A stretch of 57,821 nt of DNA from Candidatus Fermentibacterota bacterium (GCA_016928395.1 JAFGKV010000193.1:1-57821), one strand, 5' to 3'; numbered from the stretch's first letter, positions 32,510-42,706 are shown. The notes: generated from the sequence alone by a model not told the origin. Program-made: numbers and translations.

Positions 32510-35443
32510 CTAGAACCTCATGGTGGCGCCCACAGTGATGGTGCGGGGCTGGTCGTAGTTGGCGGGATCGTCCACGTACCGCTTCCAGTTCTCGACGGCC
32601 TGCTGCCAGGTCTCCTCGTCGGCATAGCTCTCTCGGAGCGGGATGTTACCGTTGTCATCTGGCTTGCCCGTGACGGGATACACATCCACCACGTTGCGCT
32701 GATCAAATAGGTTGCGCACGTCAACGAACAAACCCATGCCCAGCCGGCCCACTGAAAGATACTTGTCGATACGAAGATTGGCAGTCTGCATGCCGGGCAA
32801 CCGCCGCGAACCTACCTCGCCGGGATTGCCGCGGGAGTCCGTGGGGGTGTACGGAGGGCCGGTGGAAATGGATGCCATGATGTTGGCGTTGAGATCACCC
32901 AGCGGGTGAAAACCCGCGATGGGAGGGCCGAAATCTTGCGGCATGTAGAGGTTTAGATTCGCCTTCAGGCTGTGAGTCACGTCGAACTCCAGCGGGTACT
33001 CACGCTTGGGAAGCGGAGTCTCCGTATCACGGAACAGGTAATAGTACTCCCGCGCGGAGCTTCCCGAGCCCTTGGCGTCGAGGTAGGAATACGTGAGCGA
33101 TCCCGAGAGGTACGACGCGGCCCGCTTGGTGAGGCTGATGTCCATACCCTTGACCACGGCGAAATCCTCGATGAGGAAGATGGTGTAGTTCACGGGATTC
33201 TGGTTCAGGGTCGAGATGATTTTGCGCGTTGCCAAGAGGTTCTCAACGTCTTTGTAGTACGCCGTGACTTCGCCGGCCAAATCGGGGTTGAAGGCATGCT
33301 TGATGCCGATCTCGTAGGCAACGGTCTTCTCAGGTGGAAGATCGGGATTGCCCAGGAGAGGAACGCCGGAGGTGATGTCTGCATTGAGGCCCTGGTACAG
33401 CTCTCCCAGCTCAACCGGTTGGAAGAAATGCCCATACGAGGCGTAGAGTACGCTCTTATCAGTAACCGCGAAGGCAATGCCGAGGCGCGGGCTGAACTGG
33501 TCTTTTGGATCGGCGTCGATCTTGCCTACATCCAGGCTTTCCATTTGCGCGAAATGGGTTGCCTTGGGGTTGAAGTAGTCCCACCGAAGGCCCATGTTCA
33601 CCGTCAGATCCTCATACTCGATCTTGTTCTGGAGATAGGCTGCCATGTTGTCGGGCTCCATCTCATAGTGATCGCTGTAGGGATTCTGGTTCAGGAACTG
33701 GAGGTCGGTAAGTTCTAAGGTGCTCCATCTGCGGAATGCCCCCGCTTTGAGCTGGTTGAACTTGCCCAACTGATGGGTCAGAGCCACATCGGCGGTGTAG
33801 TGGGTCGTATTCCGGTGATGCCACCACGGCACAAAATCGTAGTAGAAGTGCCGGAACTCGTCGCGGTCGCGGGCGTACCACTGATCGATGTCGCCCTTGT
33901 ACAAGCCGCTCTTGTGGTTGGGGCTGTGTGCCACCTCGTCAAGGTATGCGTCCGCATCGAAGGGCACGTACACAACCGCAGTGGAGTCGGCATTGATCTC
34001 CCACGATCCCGTATCATACCACCGCCGGTTTAGAGCTTCGCGCTCGTATACTAGATTCGTCCAGACTATGTCGCCATCCTCGTCGACGGTGCACCATCCG
34101 AGGTCCTGGTAGTAGCGACGCCATTGATCATCGGCGGTGGTGCCGTACCACTGCTGGTTCTCGACATCGTACCATACCCAACCGATATCATCGTAGTACA
34201 CCGAATCCACCGCGGTCTTCACCCAATCCATGGCGCTGCCGATGATCTGCCAGTCGGTGTAGTGCTTCCCGTCCTGCGCCTGCCGTTTCGTATAAGTATT
34301 GAAGCCGGCCAGGTTGATAGTGTAGAACGTGCGGGGACTTATGCTGTGCGTCAGAGTCATGCCCAGTTGGGTGTTGCCCTGGTCGTACCTCGGTCCCTCC
34401 CGGAGCCAGTTCCCTCTCGATCGGGCGTGGGAATAGGCATGGTACCGGCTGTGAGCCCAGTTGCCCGAGAACACCAGCTTCATACCGGAGCGGGGCGTGA
34501 TCCGGAGCTTCCCGGCGACGCTCTCCTGCTGCCTGTCATTGTAGGGCTTGGGAATGACGCCGGGGGCTCGGTTGTCGGTATCCTTCAGCGAACCGGAGAC
34601 GAAGAATGTTGCTTCCCTGAAGAGGTTGTTCAGCCCCGGCACCGGACCGCCCAGGTTCATGTTCACGTCGTTGGTGCCGTAATCATAGTCCTCGCCGAGG
34701 AAATCATCGGTGTAGTACTCAAGCCCACCTGAGTAGCTCTCGCCACCCTCCTTGGTAACGATATTCACCACCCCCGACATGGCCTCGCCGAATTCAGCGT
34801 TGAACCCTCCCGAGAGGACCGACATCTCTGCAATGGCATTATTGTCTATGATGATGCCCCGGCCCATGGTCACTGGATCAGTGGTGTTCACGCCGTCGAC
34901 CACATAGGTCACCTCGCCGGAACGCCCGCCTCGGATGTGCAGCCCGCCGGAACGCCCTTGGCCAGACTCGACGACCCCCGCCTGGGCAGCCAATACTTCC
35001 GAGAAGCTGGACACCGGCATGGATTCTATGGCCTGCCCGTCCACAATCTTGGTGCTGGCGGTGACACCCTTTTCTATCATGGGTCGCACGGCCACGACCT
35101 CGATGGTTCCCGCGGCCTCCAGTACACGTTCGGTCATCTGGATGTCGATATGAGTCGTCAAGTCAGCGGAGACCCAGGCGCCCTTCACCTCCACGTCATT
35201 GTAGCCCATCATGGTGGCAACCAGCGCGTACTCGCCCACAGGAACATTGATGATGAAGTACTCGCCTTTCTCATCGGCCGCCGCGCCCAGGGCGGTGCCC
35301 TTGATGAGAATATTGGCGAATGGCAGGGGATTCCCTGTCCTCGCCTCCATCACGACGCCCATGATCTTGCCCGTAGTTCCCGCCCACGACGGAGCGGAAA
35401 GAGCAAGACACAGCAAAACACAGAAGACGGTTGATCGAGGCAT
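32510..35443 (-). CDS. TonB-dependent receptor with carboxypeptidase-regulatory domain
   Basis: A 977-residue outer-membrane receptor. After the signal peptide (residues 1-21) comes a carboxypeptidase-regulatory-like domain (GKIMGVVMEARTGNPLPFANI, then GEYFIINVPVGEYALVATMMGY). The plug follows: SSFSEVLAAQAGVVESGQGR, LHIRGGRSGEVTYVVDGVN and GEAMSGVVNIVTK. A long barrel ends in TVGATMRF with a terminal Phe. It imports a large or scarce ligand using TonB energy; the ligand is unknown. ATG 35443 follows GGAAAGGAGAG. It leads the three-gene envelope operon. Confidence 0.93.
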   Translation of the reverse strand: MPRSTVFCVLLCLALSAPSWAGTTGKIMGVVMEARTGNPLPFANILIKGTALGAAADEKGEYFIINVPVGEYALVATMMGYNDVEVKGAWVSADLTTHIDIQMTERVLEAAGTIEVVAVRPMIEKGVTASTKIVDGQAIESMPVSSFSEVLAAQAGVVESGQGRSGGLHIRGGRSGEVTYVVDGVNTTDPVTMGRGIIIDNNAIAEMSVLSGGFNAEFGEAMSGVVNIVTKEGGESYSGGLEYYTDDFLGEDYDYGTNDVNMNLGGPVPGLNNLFREATFFVSGSLKDTDNRAPGVIPKPYNDRQQESVAGKLRITPRSGMKLVFSGNWAHSRYHAYSHARSRGNWLREGPRYDQGNTQLGMTLTHSISPRTFYTINLAGFNTYTKRQAQDGKHYTDWQIIGSAMDWVKTAVDSVYYDDIGWVWYDVENQQWYGTTADDQWRRYYQDLGWCTVDEDGDIVWTNLVYEREALNRRWYDTGSWEINADSTAVVYVPFDADAYLDEVAHSPNHKSGLYKGDIDQWYARDRDEFRHFYYDFVPWWHHRNTTHYTADVALTHQLGKFNQLKAGAFRRWSTLELTDLQFLNQNPYSDHYEMEPDNMAAYLQNKIEYEDLTVNMGLRWDYFNPKATHFAQMESLDVGKIDADPKDQFSPRLGIAFAVTDKSVLYASYGHFFQPVELGELYQGLNADITSGVPLLGNPDLPPEKTVAYEIGIKHAFNPDLAGEVTAYYKDVENLLATRKIISTLNQNPVNYTIFLIEDFAVVKGMDISLTKRAASYLSGSLTYSYLDAKGSGSSAREYYYLFRDTETPLPKREYPLEFDVTHSLKANLNLYMPQDFGPPIAGFHPLGDLNANIMASISTGPPYTPTDSRGNPGEVGSRRLPGMQTANLRIDKYLSVGRLGMGLFVDVRNLFDQRNVVDVYPVTGKPDDNGNIPLRESYADEETWQQAVENWKRYVDDPANYDQPRTITVGATMRF

Positions 35444-35787
35444 CGCACGCTCTCCTTTCCGATGTCCCTTGTTCATGCGCCTTCCGCGAACGTAGCCCCA
35501 TGCACTGCAAGAGTCAAGGTCAAGTAGCGGTAGACTCGAGGGCTACAACGCAGCGTTGCCGCCCGAGAGAGACTCTGAGCTCGGGCCGGCCTGACTCGGG
35601 AACACTAAGGAGTGGAGGACTGCAGGGGCAAACAGAGAGCAGGTCCTTAGCTGAACTGCCCGCCCCGCAGGAATGACGCAACCTGCCGCCAGAAGCCGTG
35701 CTGAATCCCGTACCCTGTGTGCTATTCCCGAAACGAAGCGCTGGTGGTCGAGAGCCACCCGCACACTCGCGCGGGGAGGCTCAGCCG
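35444..35787. other. Intergenic region upstream of the TonB operon
   Basis: 344 bases between two minus-strand genes. A promoter candidate on the minus strand lies at 35489-35517; nothing else is supported. Confidence 0.5.
35489..35517 (-). promoter_or_regulatory. Possible promoter of the TonB/secreted/PorV operon
   Basis: On the minus strand TTGACT (35517-35512) and TACGTT (35494-35489) are spaced by 17 bases, about 45 bases before the receptor start codon. The -35 is a 5/6 match and the -10 a 3/6 match. Confidence 0.38.
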
Positions 35788-36600
35788 CTACTCCATGGAC
35801 TGACGCAGGGCCATATCGACGACGTTGTGCACGAACCTCGGATATCTCTTCTCGCCCGATGCGCCGAACGCGGGGCCCTGGGGGCCGAGATCCCCGACCA
35901 GGGCGATGTCCTCAAGCAGCAGGCGCCCTTGTTCCCACACCATGGATAGCACACAGGGACCGGCCAGTTCCAGCACCCATTCGATGTGACTGGCCAAGCC
36001 CTGGACAAGCGCGGCACGCTCCTCGTCCAGATCGGCACCCTGGAGTCGACGTTCAGCGCGTATCCCACTGAACACGGAGACGACCTCTCCCTGGGCGCAT
36101 CGTTGGACTATGATACCCCGCGAACCCCCCAGCACAGATGCGGCGGCAAGGAGTTCTTCACGGTCATTGACAACCATGGCCTTACTAGAACCGGGCACTG
36201 GGGGAGTGACGCGAAGGGGAAAGCCCAAGACCGACACTCTGGGCTCGCGGCTCACCTCAACCCCGGGGCCCACCAGAAGCCATGGGCGCACCGGTGCGCC
36301 CTCCCGCTCCAGCACGCGACGCCATTGGAGAGGATGATCCAGCAGTGCCAGAGTGTGCAGGGGAGGGCATGCCATACGAACACCCTGGGATGCCAGCGCA
36401 CACGCGAGGCAGAGGGGAAGGCGGGGAAACCCCTGAAAAAACGCCAGATCGACGTCCCGCACGAGATGATGTTCAATGCGCCCTTGCCGGGGCGAGACTC
36501 CGACGTACACGGCATCGTGACCGTTTTCGCGCAGGGCCTTTGCGAAAGGCAGCGATCCAGATGACTCTTCGTCCAGTGGCCCTACCACAGCTATGTTCAT
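35788..36600 (-). CDS. ATP-grasp-like protein of unknown substrate
   Basis: A 270-residue protein resembling RimK/D-Ala-D-Ala-ligase-type ATP-grasp enzymes. There is an N-terminal Rossmann-like unit (MNIAVVGPLDEESSG), a substrate-side helix region (HTLALLDHPLQWRRVLEREG) and a possible nucleotide segment (GIIVQRCAQGEVVSVFSG). The C-terminal part (CVLSMVWEQGRLLLEDIALVGDL) sits where the metal-binding ED...N motif would be, but that motif is weak. It may be a degraded or divergent ATP-grasp. ATG 36600 has GGAG 7 bases upstream. It is not operonic with the receptor. Confidence 0.6.
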   Translation of the reverse strand: MNIAVVGPLDEESSGSLPFAKALRENGHDAVYVGVSPRQGRIEHHLVRDVDLAFFQGFPRLPLCLACALASQGVRMACPPLHTLALLDHPLQWRRVLEREGAPVRPWLLVGPGVEVSREPRVSVLGFPLRVTPPVPGSSKAMVVNDREELLAAASVLGGSRGIIVQRCAQGEVVSVFSGIRAERRLQGADLDEERAALVQGLASHIEWVLELAGPCVLSMVWEQGRLLLEDIALVGDLGPQGPAFGASGEKRYPRFVHNVVDMALRQSME

Positions 36601-36953
36601 GACGACTCCGGTGTGTGTGATCCGCGTAGCCGGCGTGGACACACCGCGCCAGCGTGGTACTCGTGAACACAAAGCGTTGACATCGACGCGCCCTCATCCC
36701 CCTCATCTGTGCCTTTCGAAGGACAGAACATCACGGCGGATAGCCTCCCTCCTCGCTCGCCCCTCGGGTGCCTCGTCCATCTCGACAGGACACCTTCACG
36801 CGCGCCGATTACTTAGAATCTTGTCCCGGACTCCGCAACCCCTATCCCCGCACGGAAGTCTTCGTTCGGCTTGTGTCTTGCCGCGGGGATGGCCTAACTT
36901 CACGCCATTACCCCGCGATGGATAGTGGTGGCCTCTTCCACAAGTGAGCGGCA
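36601..36953. other. Divergent intergenic region upstream of mfd
   Basis: 353 bases between divergent genes. TTGACA occurs at 36677-36682 without a convincing -10. No gene or hairpin is evident. Confidence 0.5.
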
Positions 36954-39900
36954 GTGACACGACCCGACAACGACACCTTCCCGGCATCGAACCCGTTGGA
37001 AGAGCTGACACACCGCATCCGCCACAACCCGTCGGTCAAGCGGCTCCTCCATGACCTTCAGGCCGGGCGGAAAGCATCCGAGCACGGATCCGTTCATGGT
37101 TCCGCGAAGACTCTGCTGGTCTCGTTACTGTGGAAAGCCGCGCGAAAGCCGGTGGTGATCATCACCCCATCGGCTGCCCAGGCCCGATGGTGGGCCGACG
37201 ATCTCAGAGCCATCGTCGGGGAATCACCCGTGTATGAGTTCCCGGATACCGAAGTACTCCCCTATGAGCAGTCCAACCCTGACGCGGATGTGACCTCGTC
37301 ACGGCTGTCCGCCCTCAAGGCCCTGCGCAGTGGTACTGCCTGTCTCGTGGTCACCACGTCGGGAGCCGCCCTGTGCAAGATCCCTGGTTTCACCGGCAAA
37401 GGAGTCACTTCGCTGCAGTTGACCCAAGGCACCGATATCGGATTCTCCAAGGTGCTGAAGGGCCTCGTCCAGATCGGTTTCGGCCGGGTGCCCCTGGTGG
37501 AAGAGATCGGCCAGTTCAGCGTACGAGGCGGAATCGTCGATGTATTTCCTCCGGGTGTCGAAGATCCGGTTCGTATCGAGTTCGACGGCGACACGGTAGC
37601 CTCGCTCAGGTCGTTCTCGCCCCAGACTCAGCGCTCCGTCACCCCCTTGAAGGCGGTAACGATCCTGCCGAGGGACGACTTGGTAGAGGTGAGCCCTGAG
37701 GCCTGGGAACTAGATGTCGACGGCGCGTTACGCCGGACGGCGGAAAACCTGGAGATACGCGATGCTCAGATCGACCGCATGCTGCTCATGCTGGAGCAGG
37801 ATCCCTTTCATCCCTCCAGGCGCTGGTGCTATCCTCTCTTCGGCGTGTCTCCTGTCTCCCTCCTAGACCTTGTGCCCAGCTGTACCGTCCTGGTTGTCGA
37901 TGATGCCGACAGTGTTGCCGCAGAGTTCCAGAAGGTGCATGATGAGGCACAGGAGCAGTACGATCGCAGGCAGAGGCTTGGCGCGCTCGAACCGCTGGTA
38001 CCACCCGCCCTTCTCTTCTCAGATCCTGTTGAGTTGACAACGCGTGTGACAGCAGAGGCATCGTTGACGTTTCGTTTTGGGGACGACGGCGTGCTCCGGG
38101 TACAGAGTGCAGAGGCCATGGGCGGGAGCCTTGCCATCCTCAAGGACCGGTTGCACACTCTGGTGCGGGATGGGTTCAATATCTGGATCTCATGTGAAAA
38201 CGAGGGTCAACGCCAGCGGCTCGAGGAACTCCTGGGCTCGATCCCCCGGGTAAGGATATGGGTGGGGGCTCTGCGCCACGGCTTCCTCTGGGCCGACGAA
38301 CGGATCGGCCTCTTCACCGATGGAGACATCTTCCAGCGCTACACCCGGCGCCGGCGGAAGCGGCGGCACCACACCGGCCTGTCGCCGGCGCGACTCCTGG
38401 AGTTGACCCCAGGCGATTTCGTTGTTCATGCATTCCACGGAGTTGGGAGGTTCGAGGGGTTGTCCCGCATAGCGGTGATGAACCGGGAGCAGGAGGTCCT
38501 CACGCTTTCCTACCGCGGCGGCGACAAGCTCCACGTTCCTCTGGAGCAAAGCCACCTTGTTGACCGGTATCTCGGCCCGGATGCCCGGGCGCCCGCGTTG
38601 GACACGCTGGGAGGCGTGAAATGGAAGCAGACCGCAGCCAGGGTCCGCCGTGCCGTACGCGACATGGCCCAGGAGCTGCTGCGCCTCTATGCCTCCCGCA
38701 AGGTCAAGCCTGGGTTTGCCTTCCCCGCCGGCGATCACTGGGAAGAAGGCTTGGCCTCCAGTTTCCCGTTTCAAGAGACCGCTGACCAGCTCACGGCCTG
38801 GGCCGAGATCCAGGCCGACATGACCTCTGACAGCCCCATGGATCGGCTGGTCTGCGGCGATGTCGGGTACGGCAAGACCGAGCTGGCGGTGCGCGCGGCA
38901 TTCAAGACGGTGCTCGCCAACAAGCAGGTAGCGGTACTGGTGCCGACAACCATCCTGGCCGAGCAGCATCTGAACACCTTTCGCGAGCGCCTTGCGGAGT
39001 ACCCGGTTCAGACGGAGATGCTCTCGCGTTTCCGTTCCCGCCGACAGCAGAAGGACATCGTGCGCGGAGTCCGTGAAGGAGCTTTCGACATACTCATCGG
39101 CACACATCGTCTGCTGCAGAAGGATGTGGCCTTCAAAGACCTCGGCCTGGTCGTGATCGACGAGGAGCAGCGGTTCGGCGTCGAACACAAGGAGCGCCTG
39201 AAGCAACTCCGCACCCAGGTGGACGTGTTGACCATGACCGCGACTCCCATACCCCGCACGCTCTATCTGGCCCTGGCTGGGGCCAGGGACATGAGTGTCG
39301 TCAATACGCCGCCCCAAGGCCGTGTTCCCCACAGGACGACGGTCTCCCCCTTCGATGAGAATCTCATTACCGAAGCCATCCTCCGGGAGGTCGGGCGGGG
39401 CGGCCAGGTGTACTTCGTCCACAACCGCGTGGAGTCGATCCTCTCCATGACCGCGCTGCTGCGCCGGCTCATGCCTACGGTGCGATTCGACATCGCCCAC
39501 GGTCAAATGACCGAGCATGCCCTGGAGGATGTGATGCATACGTTTCTGAGCAGAGAGATCGACGTCTTGGTGTGCTCGATGATCATCGAGTCCGGTCTCG
39601 ACATACCGGGAGTCGACACCATCATCATCAATCGCGCCGATCGTTTCGGGCTGGCCCAGCTTTACCAACTGCGGGGTCGGGTGGGCCGCGGCGCCCGTCA
39701 GGCGTATGCGTACCTGCTGGTTCCGCCCTTCGGCTCACTGACGCCCCAGGCCCGCCGCCGCCTCGAAGCGATGAAGCAGTTCTCGGAACTGGGGTCGGGC
39801 CTGCGCTTGTCGCTCTTGGATCTTGAGATTCGAGGCGTGGGCAACATCCTGGGCCGGGATCAGCACGGGCATGTGGCGGATGTCGGCTTCCATCTGTACT

Positions 39901-40397
39901 GCAACATGCTGGAAGAGGAGGTCCGCCGTCTTAGGGGTGAGGATGTGCCGATCCGGTCTGAGTTAACGGTTCACGCGGTCCCTGCCGTATCGTTACCCCG
40001 GGAGTACATTCCCGATGAGCAGATGCGTCTAGAGATCTATCGTCGTCTGGGCAGAGCCGACAGCACAGAGGATGTCCGCCGGATCCGCGAGGAACTGATG
40101 GACCGGTTTGGAGGTTGTCCAGATGAGGTGGAACGACTACTCCGAGCGGTACTCCTCAAGGCTCTTCTGGGGCCGTATCCTGTCCGGTCGGCGCGCTGGG
40201 CCAAGGATGAACTGGCGATTACGCTTGAATCGGGTTCATCGCCGCCTCCCGTGTTGATCCACCTTGCCGCCTCGTGCGGGGGTACATGGCGTACCGATCG
40301 CAAGCTCATGACTACGTTGGGCATTCCTTTGCGCGCCGTCGCGCAGACCGGTGCGGAACTCGACCCTGTCCTACTGGCCCTGGAGAAAGGAGCATAA
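36954..40397 (+). CDS. mfd: Transcription-repair coupling factor Mfd
   Basis: A 1147-residue full-length Mfd. It displaces RNA polymerase stalled at lesions and recruits UvrA. The N-terminal UvrB-like domains include VYEFPDTEVLPYEQSNPD and FSVRGGIVDVFPPG. The RNA-polymerase-interacting domain is LTPGDFVVHAFHGVGRFEGL. The translocase has the Walker A motif CGDVGYGKTE, the DEEQ box VVIDEEQRFGV, TATPIPRTL and the helicase motif LYQLRGRVGRG. The C-terminal D7 region follows. GTG 36954 is the only good upstream start; its ribosome site is weak. surA starts 1 base after the stop. Confidence 0.97.
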   Translation: MTRPDNDTFPASNPLEELTHRIRHNPSVKRLLHDLQAGRKASEHGSVHGSAKTLLVSLLWKAARKPVVIITPSAAQARWWADDLRAIVGESPVYEFPDTEVLPYEQSNPDADVTSSRLSALKALRSGTACLVVTTSGAALCKIPGFTGKGVTSLQLTQGTDIGFSKVLKGLVQIGFGRVPLVEEIGQFSVRGGIVDVFPPGVEDPVRIEFDGDTVASLRSFSPQTQRSVTPLKAVTILPRDDLVEVSPEAWELDVDGALRRTAENLEIRDAQIDRMLLMLEQDPFHPSRRWCYPLFGVSPVSLLDLVPSCTVLVVDDADSVAAEFQKVHDEAQEQYDRRQRLGALEPLVPPALLFSDPVELTTRVTAEASLTFRFGDDGVLRVQSAEAMGGSLAILKDRLHTLVRDGFNIWISCENEGQRQRLEELLGSIPRVRIWVGALRHGFLWADERIGLFTDGDIFQRYTRRRRKRRHHTGLSPARLLELTPGDFVVHAFHGVGRFEGLSRIAVMNREQEVLTLSYRGGDKLHVPLEQSHLVDRYLGPDARAPALDTLGGVKWKQTAARVRRAVRDMAQELLRLYASRKVKPGFAFPAGDHWEEGLASSFPFQETADQLTAWAEIQADMTSDSPMDRLVCGDVGYGKTELAVRAAFKTVLANKQVAVLVPTTILAEQHLNTFRERLAEYPVQTEMLSRFRSRRQQKDIVRGVREGAFDILIGTHRLLQKDVAFKDLGLVVIDEEQRFGVEHKERLKQLRTQVDVLTMTATPIPRTLYLALAGARDMSVVNTPPQGRVPHRTTVSPFDENLITEAILREVGRGGQVYFVHNRVESILSMTALLRRLMPTVRFDIAHGQMTEHALEDVMHTFLSREIDVLVCSMIIESGLDIPGVDTIIINRADRFGLAQLYQLRGRVGRGARQAYAYLLVPPFGSLTPQARRRLEAMKQFSELGSGLRLSLLDLEIRGVGNILGRDQHGHVADVGFHLYCNMLEEEVRRLRGEDVPIRSELTVHAVPAVSLPREYIPDEQMRLEIYRRLGRADSTEDVRRIREELMDRFGGCPDEVERLLRAVLLKALLGPYPVRSARWAKDELAITLESGSSPPPVLIHLAASCGGTWRTDRKLMTTLGIPLRAVAQTGAELDPVLLALEKGA

Positions 40398-40398
40398 C

Positions 40399-41676
40399 AT
40401 GATCGCGATACTGGCCTTGTGTCTGCTGGGAGCAACCGCGCAGGATTCCCTCCCCGGTCAGAGAGTCGAAGGCATCGCTGCCGTGGTGGGGGGGGAGATC
40501 ATCCTCCGAAGCGACGTGGACGGACTGGTTGACTGGGAACTCCAGCAGAGAAGAGTCGCCTCACCTGACGACAGCACGCTTCTGGCTGTGCGGGCAGAGG
40601 TGCTTCAGCAATTGATCGACGATCGGCTATTGCTCAACTATGCCCGGCAGGAGACGGTCACGGCCACGGCAGAAGAGACTGAGACGTCCCTCCAGGAGCG
40701 GATCGAGGCGATCAGGGCCAGATTCCCTTCGGAATCGTCGTTCCTCGCCCAGCTGGAGGCGGAGGGGCTTGACATGGCCAAATTCCGGGAGCTCCAACGC
40801 CGGGTGATCGAGGAGCAGCTCATTAAGGGGAAACTCCAGGAAAAGCTCCGGGCACAGTGGAGAATCCAAGTGACGGAATCCGAGGTGAAGAGGTTTTGCG
40901 AGGAGCGCGCGGACGAGATCCCCGAGACACCCGCCCGCGTGCAGCTCCACCACATCCTGCTGAAGGCCGGCCCGCCTTCGGAACTCCTTGCCGCGCAGGA
41001 TTCCCTGTTGCAGAGCCTGAGGGCGCGGGCCCTGGCGGGTGAGAGCTTCGAAGACCTGGCGCGCCAGTACTCCGAGGATGCCAGCGCCGCCTTGGGCGGC
41101 GACCTGGGGTTTTTCTCCCGCGGCACCATGGTCTCAGAGTTCGAGGCGGCCTTGGAGACGCTTCAACCTGGTCAGGTAAGCGAGGTTGTCGAGACCCGGT
41201 TCGGGCTTCATCTTGTCCAACTCGTTGCGCGTGAAGGCGACCGGTTCAGGGCACGCCACATCATTCGAGTGCTGCCGCAGAGTGATGACTCCGCCTCCCT
41301 CGACCCGCTGATCAAGGAGATCACCGGCCAGAGCGACACGGCGAGCTTCGGCGAACTGGCCAGCCGGTATTCGACCGACACCGCCACAAAAGACAAAGAA
41401 GGCCTTCTGGGTGTCGTCGCACCGTCGACACTGGAGGCGCAGCCACTGGTTGCACTCCTGGACACCCTCCCCGAGAAGACCATTTCTTCCCCGCTGAGTG
41501 ATCAGGAGGGCGTGCATCTGTATTGGATTGAGAGTCGCCTTCCTGCGGGCAAGCCTTCATGCGACGAGATCGCGCCGGGCATTCGAGACCTCCTTCTATC
41601 CGAGAAACTCGAGGCGCGCCTGCAAGAGTTCCTCGCGGGCCTCCGAGCCGAGACCTACATTGAGGTGTTCCGGTAG
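40399..41676 (+). CDS. surA: SurA-like periplasmic peptidyl-prolyl isomerase/chaperone
   Basis: A 425-residue protein with a short signal sequence (MIAILALCLLGATAQ). It has the SurA N-terminal chaperone domain (VEGIAAVVGGEIILRSDVDG, then LLQQLIDDRLLLNYA-type helices). The first parvulin domain is VQLHHILLKA, GGDLGFFSRGTM and TRFGLHLVQL. A second, more divergent one is RARHIIRVLP and GLLGVVAPSTL. It folds outer-membrane proteins, fitting the barrel proteins in this window. ATG 40399 follows GAAAGGAGC and sits right after the mfd stop. Confidence 0.92.
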   Translation: MIAILALCLLGATAQDSLPGQRVEGIAAVVGGEIILRSDVDGLVDWELQQRRVASPDDSTLLAVRAEVLQQLIDDRLLLNYARQETVTATAEETETSLQERIEAIRARFPSESSFLAQLEAEGLDMAKFRELQRRVIEEQLIKGKLQEKLRAQWRIQVTESEVKRFCEERADEIPETPARVQLHHILLKAGPPSELLAAQDSLLQSLRARALAGESFEDLARQYSEDASAALGGDLGFFSRGTMVSEFEAALETLQPGQVSEVVETRFGLHLVQLVAREGDRFRARHIIRVLPQSDDSASLDPLIKEITGQSDTASFGELASRYSTDTATKDKEGLLGVVAPSTLEAQPLVALLDTLPEKTISSPLSDQEGVHLYWIESRLPAGKPSCDEIAPGIRDLLLSEKLEARLQEFLAGLRAETYIEVFR

Positions 41677-41737
41677 ACCGATGGTTTTCCACTCCATGGA
41701 ATGCACGCCGGCCATGGATCCGCATAGGCACGGCACC

Positions 41738-42706
41738 ATGGCGCGTCTGTGGCGCACCAGGCTCCTTTCGGTCACACTGCTCACCATGGTGTTCGGCGGG
41801 TGTTCTCGGCCCAACGGGCAATCCCGGGTCTTTGTGGTTGCCACGTCCACGATCGTGGGTGATGTGGTACGGGCCGTGGCGAAAGATGAGATCGCCGTCA
41901 ACGTGCTGTTGCCCGTTGGGGTCGACCCCCATTCCTTCGAGCCGACGCCCCAAGACGTGTCGATGCTCTCCGGGGCGCGTCTGATCTTCGTGAATGGTCG
42001 CGCTCTGGAATCGTTTCTCTATCCGCTCCTGGACGTCACGGTGAAACGTGATCGGGTCATAGATCTTTCCGCAGGCATCGATGCAGGAGCTAGCAGACGC
42101 GCATTGCATGAGGCCCTCCCGGAGGGCGACTCGTACCATGAGCACGACGAGGGCTACGATCCCCATGGGGGCGTTGACCCTCACGTGTGGTTTGTGCCGG
42201 CCTACGTGGCACTCTGGGCTCAGGAAGTCGCCGCTTCCCTCTCCCGAGTCGATCCCTCCCATGCCTCCGTGTATATGGACCGCTCCGATAGCGTCATCGC
42301 GGTGCTCGACACCCTTGACGCCTGGATCCGCCGCCAAGTCGCCTCCATCCCCGCGGAGCGAAGGGTGCTTGTCTCGGACCACGCCGCCTTTGGCCACTTC
42401 GCCCGGGCCTACGGCTTCATCGAGATCGGCGCCATCCTCCCAGGCTTCAACACCCTGGCCGAGCCTTCCGCCAGGGACCTCACGAAGCTCGTCGAGCGCA
42501 TTCGGCTCCTGGAGGCGCCCGCGGTGTTCGTGGGTATGTCCGCCACTACCCAGTTGGCCGACCGTATCGGGGAAGATGCGGGTATCCGGGTAGCTCGGCT
42601 CTATACCGGATCGCTCAGCCCGCCCGATGGGCCGGCAGCGGATTATGTGGCATTCATGCGTTACAATGTGAGCGCAATCGTCGCCGCCCTGAAGGGCGAC
42701 GAGTAG
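41738..42706 (+). CDS. znuA: Metal ABC transporter substrate-binding lipoprotein (ZnuA/TroA family)
   Basis: A 322-residue cluster A-I binding protein. The lipoprotein signal is MARLWRTRLLSVTLLTMVFGGC with acylated Cys22. The first ligand region is VGVDPHSFEPTPQDV. A His/Asp-rich loop contains HEHDEGYDPHGGVDPHVWF. SDHAAFGHFARAYGF and the final segment around ATTQLADRIGEDAG complete the site. Zinc is most likely given the His-rich loop; manganese cannot be excluded. The start is uncertain: ATG 41681, 41696 and 41714 are in frame, but 41738 gives the cleanest lipoprotein signal. Permease and ATPase genes follow. Confidence 0.9.
   Translation: MARLWRTRLLSVTLLTMVFGGCSRPNGQSRVFVVATSTIVGDVVRAVAKDEIAVNVLLPVGVDPHSFEPTPQDVSMLSGARLIFVNGRALESFLYPLLDVTVKRDRVIDLSAGIDAGASRRALHEALPEGDSYHEHDEGYDPHGGVDPHVWFVPAYVALWAQEVAASLSRVDPSHASVYMDRSDSVIAVLDTLDAWIRRQVASIPAERRVLVSDHAAFGHFARAYGFIEIGAILPGFNTLAEPSARDLTKLVERIRLLEAPAVFVGMSATTQLADRIGEDAGIRVARLYTGSLSPPDGPAADYVAFMRYNVSAIVAALKGDE

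Noticed and set aside
38190-39668. 492-residue open frame on the minus strand inside mfd
   Set aside because: It lies opposite a clear, full-length Mfd and has no ribosome site or family pattern; long antisense frames are common in GC-rich genes.
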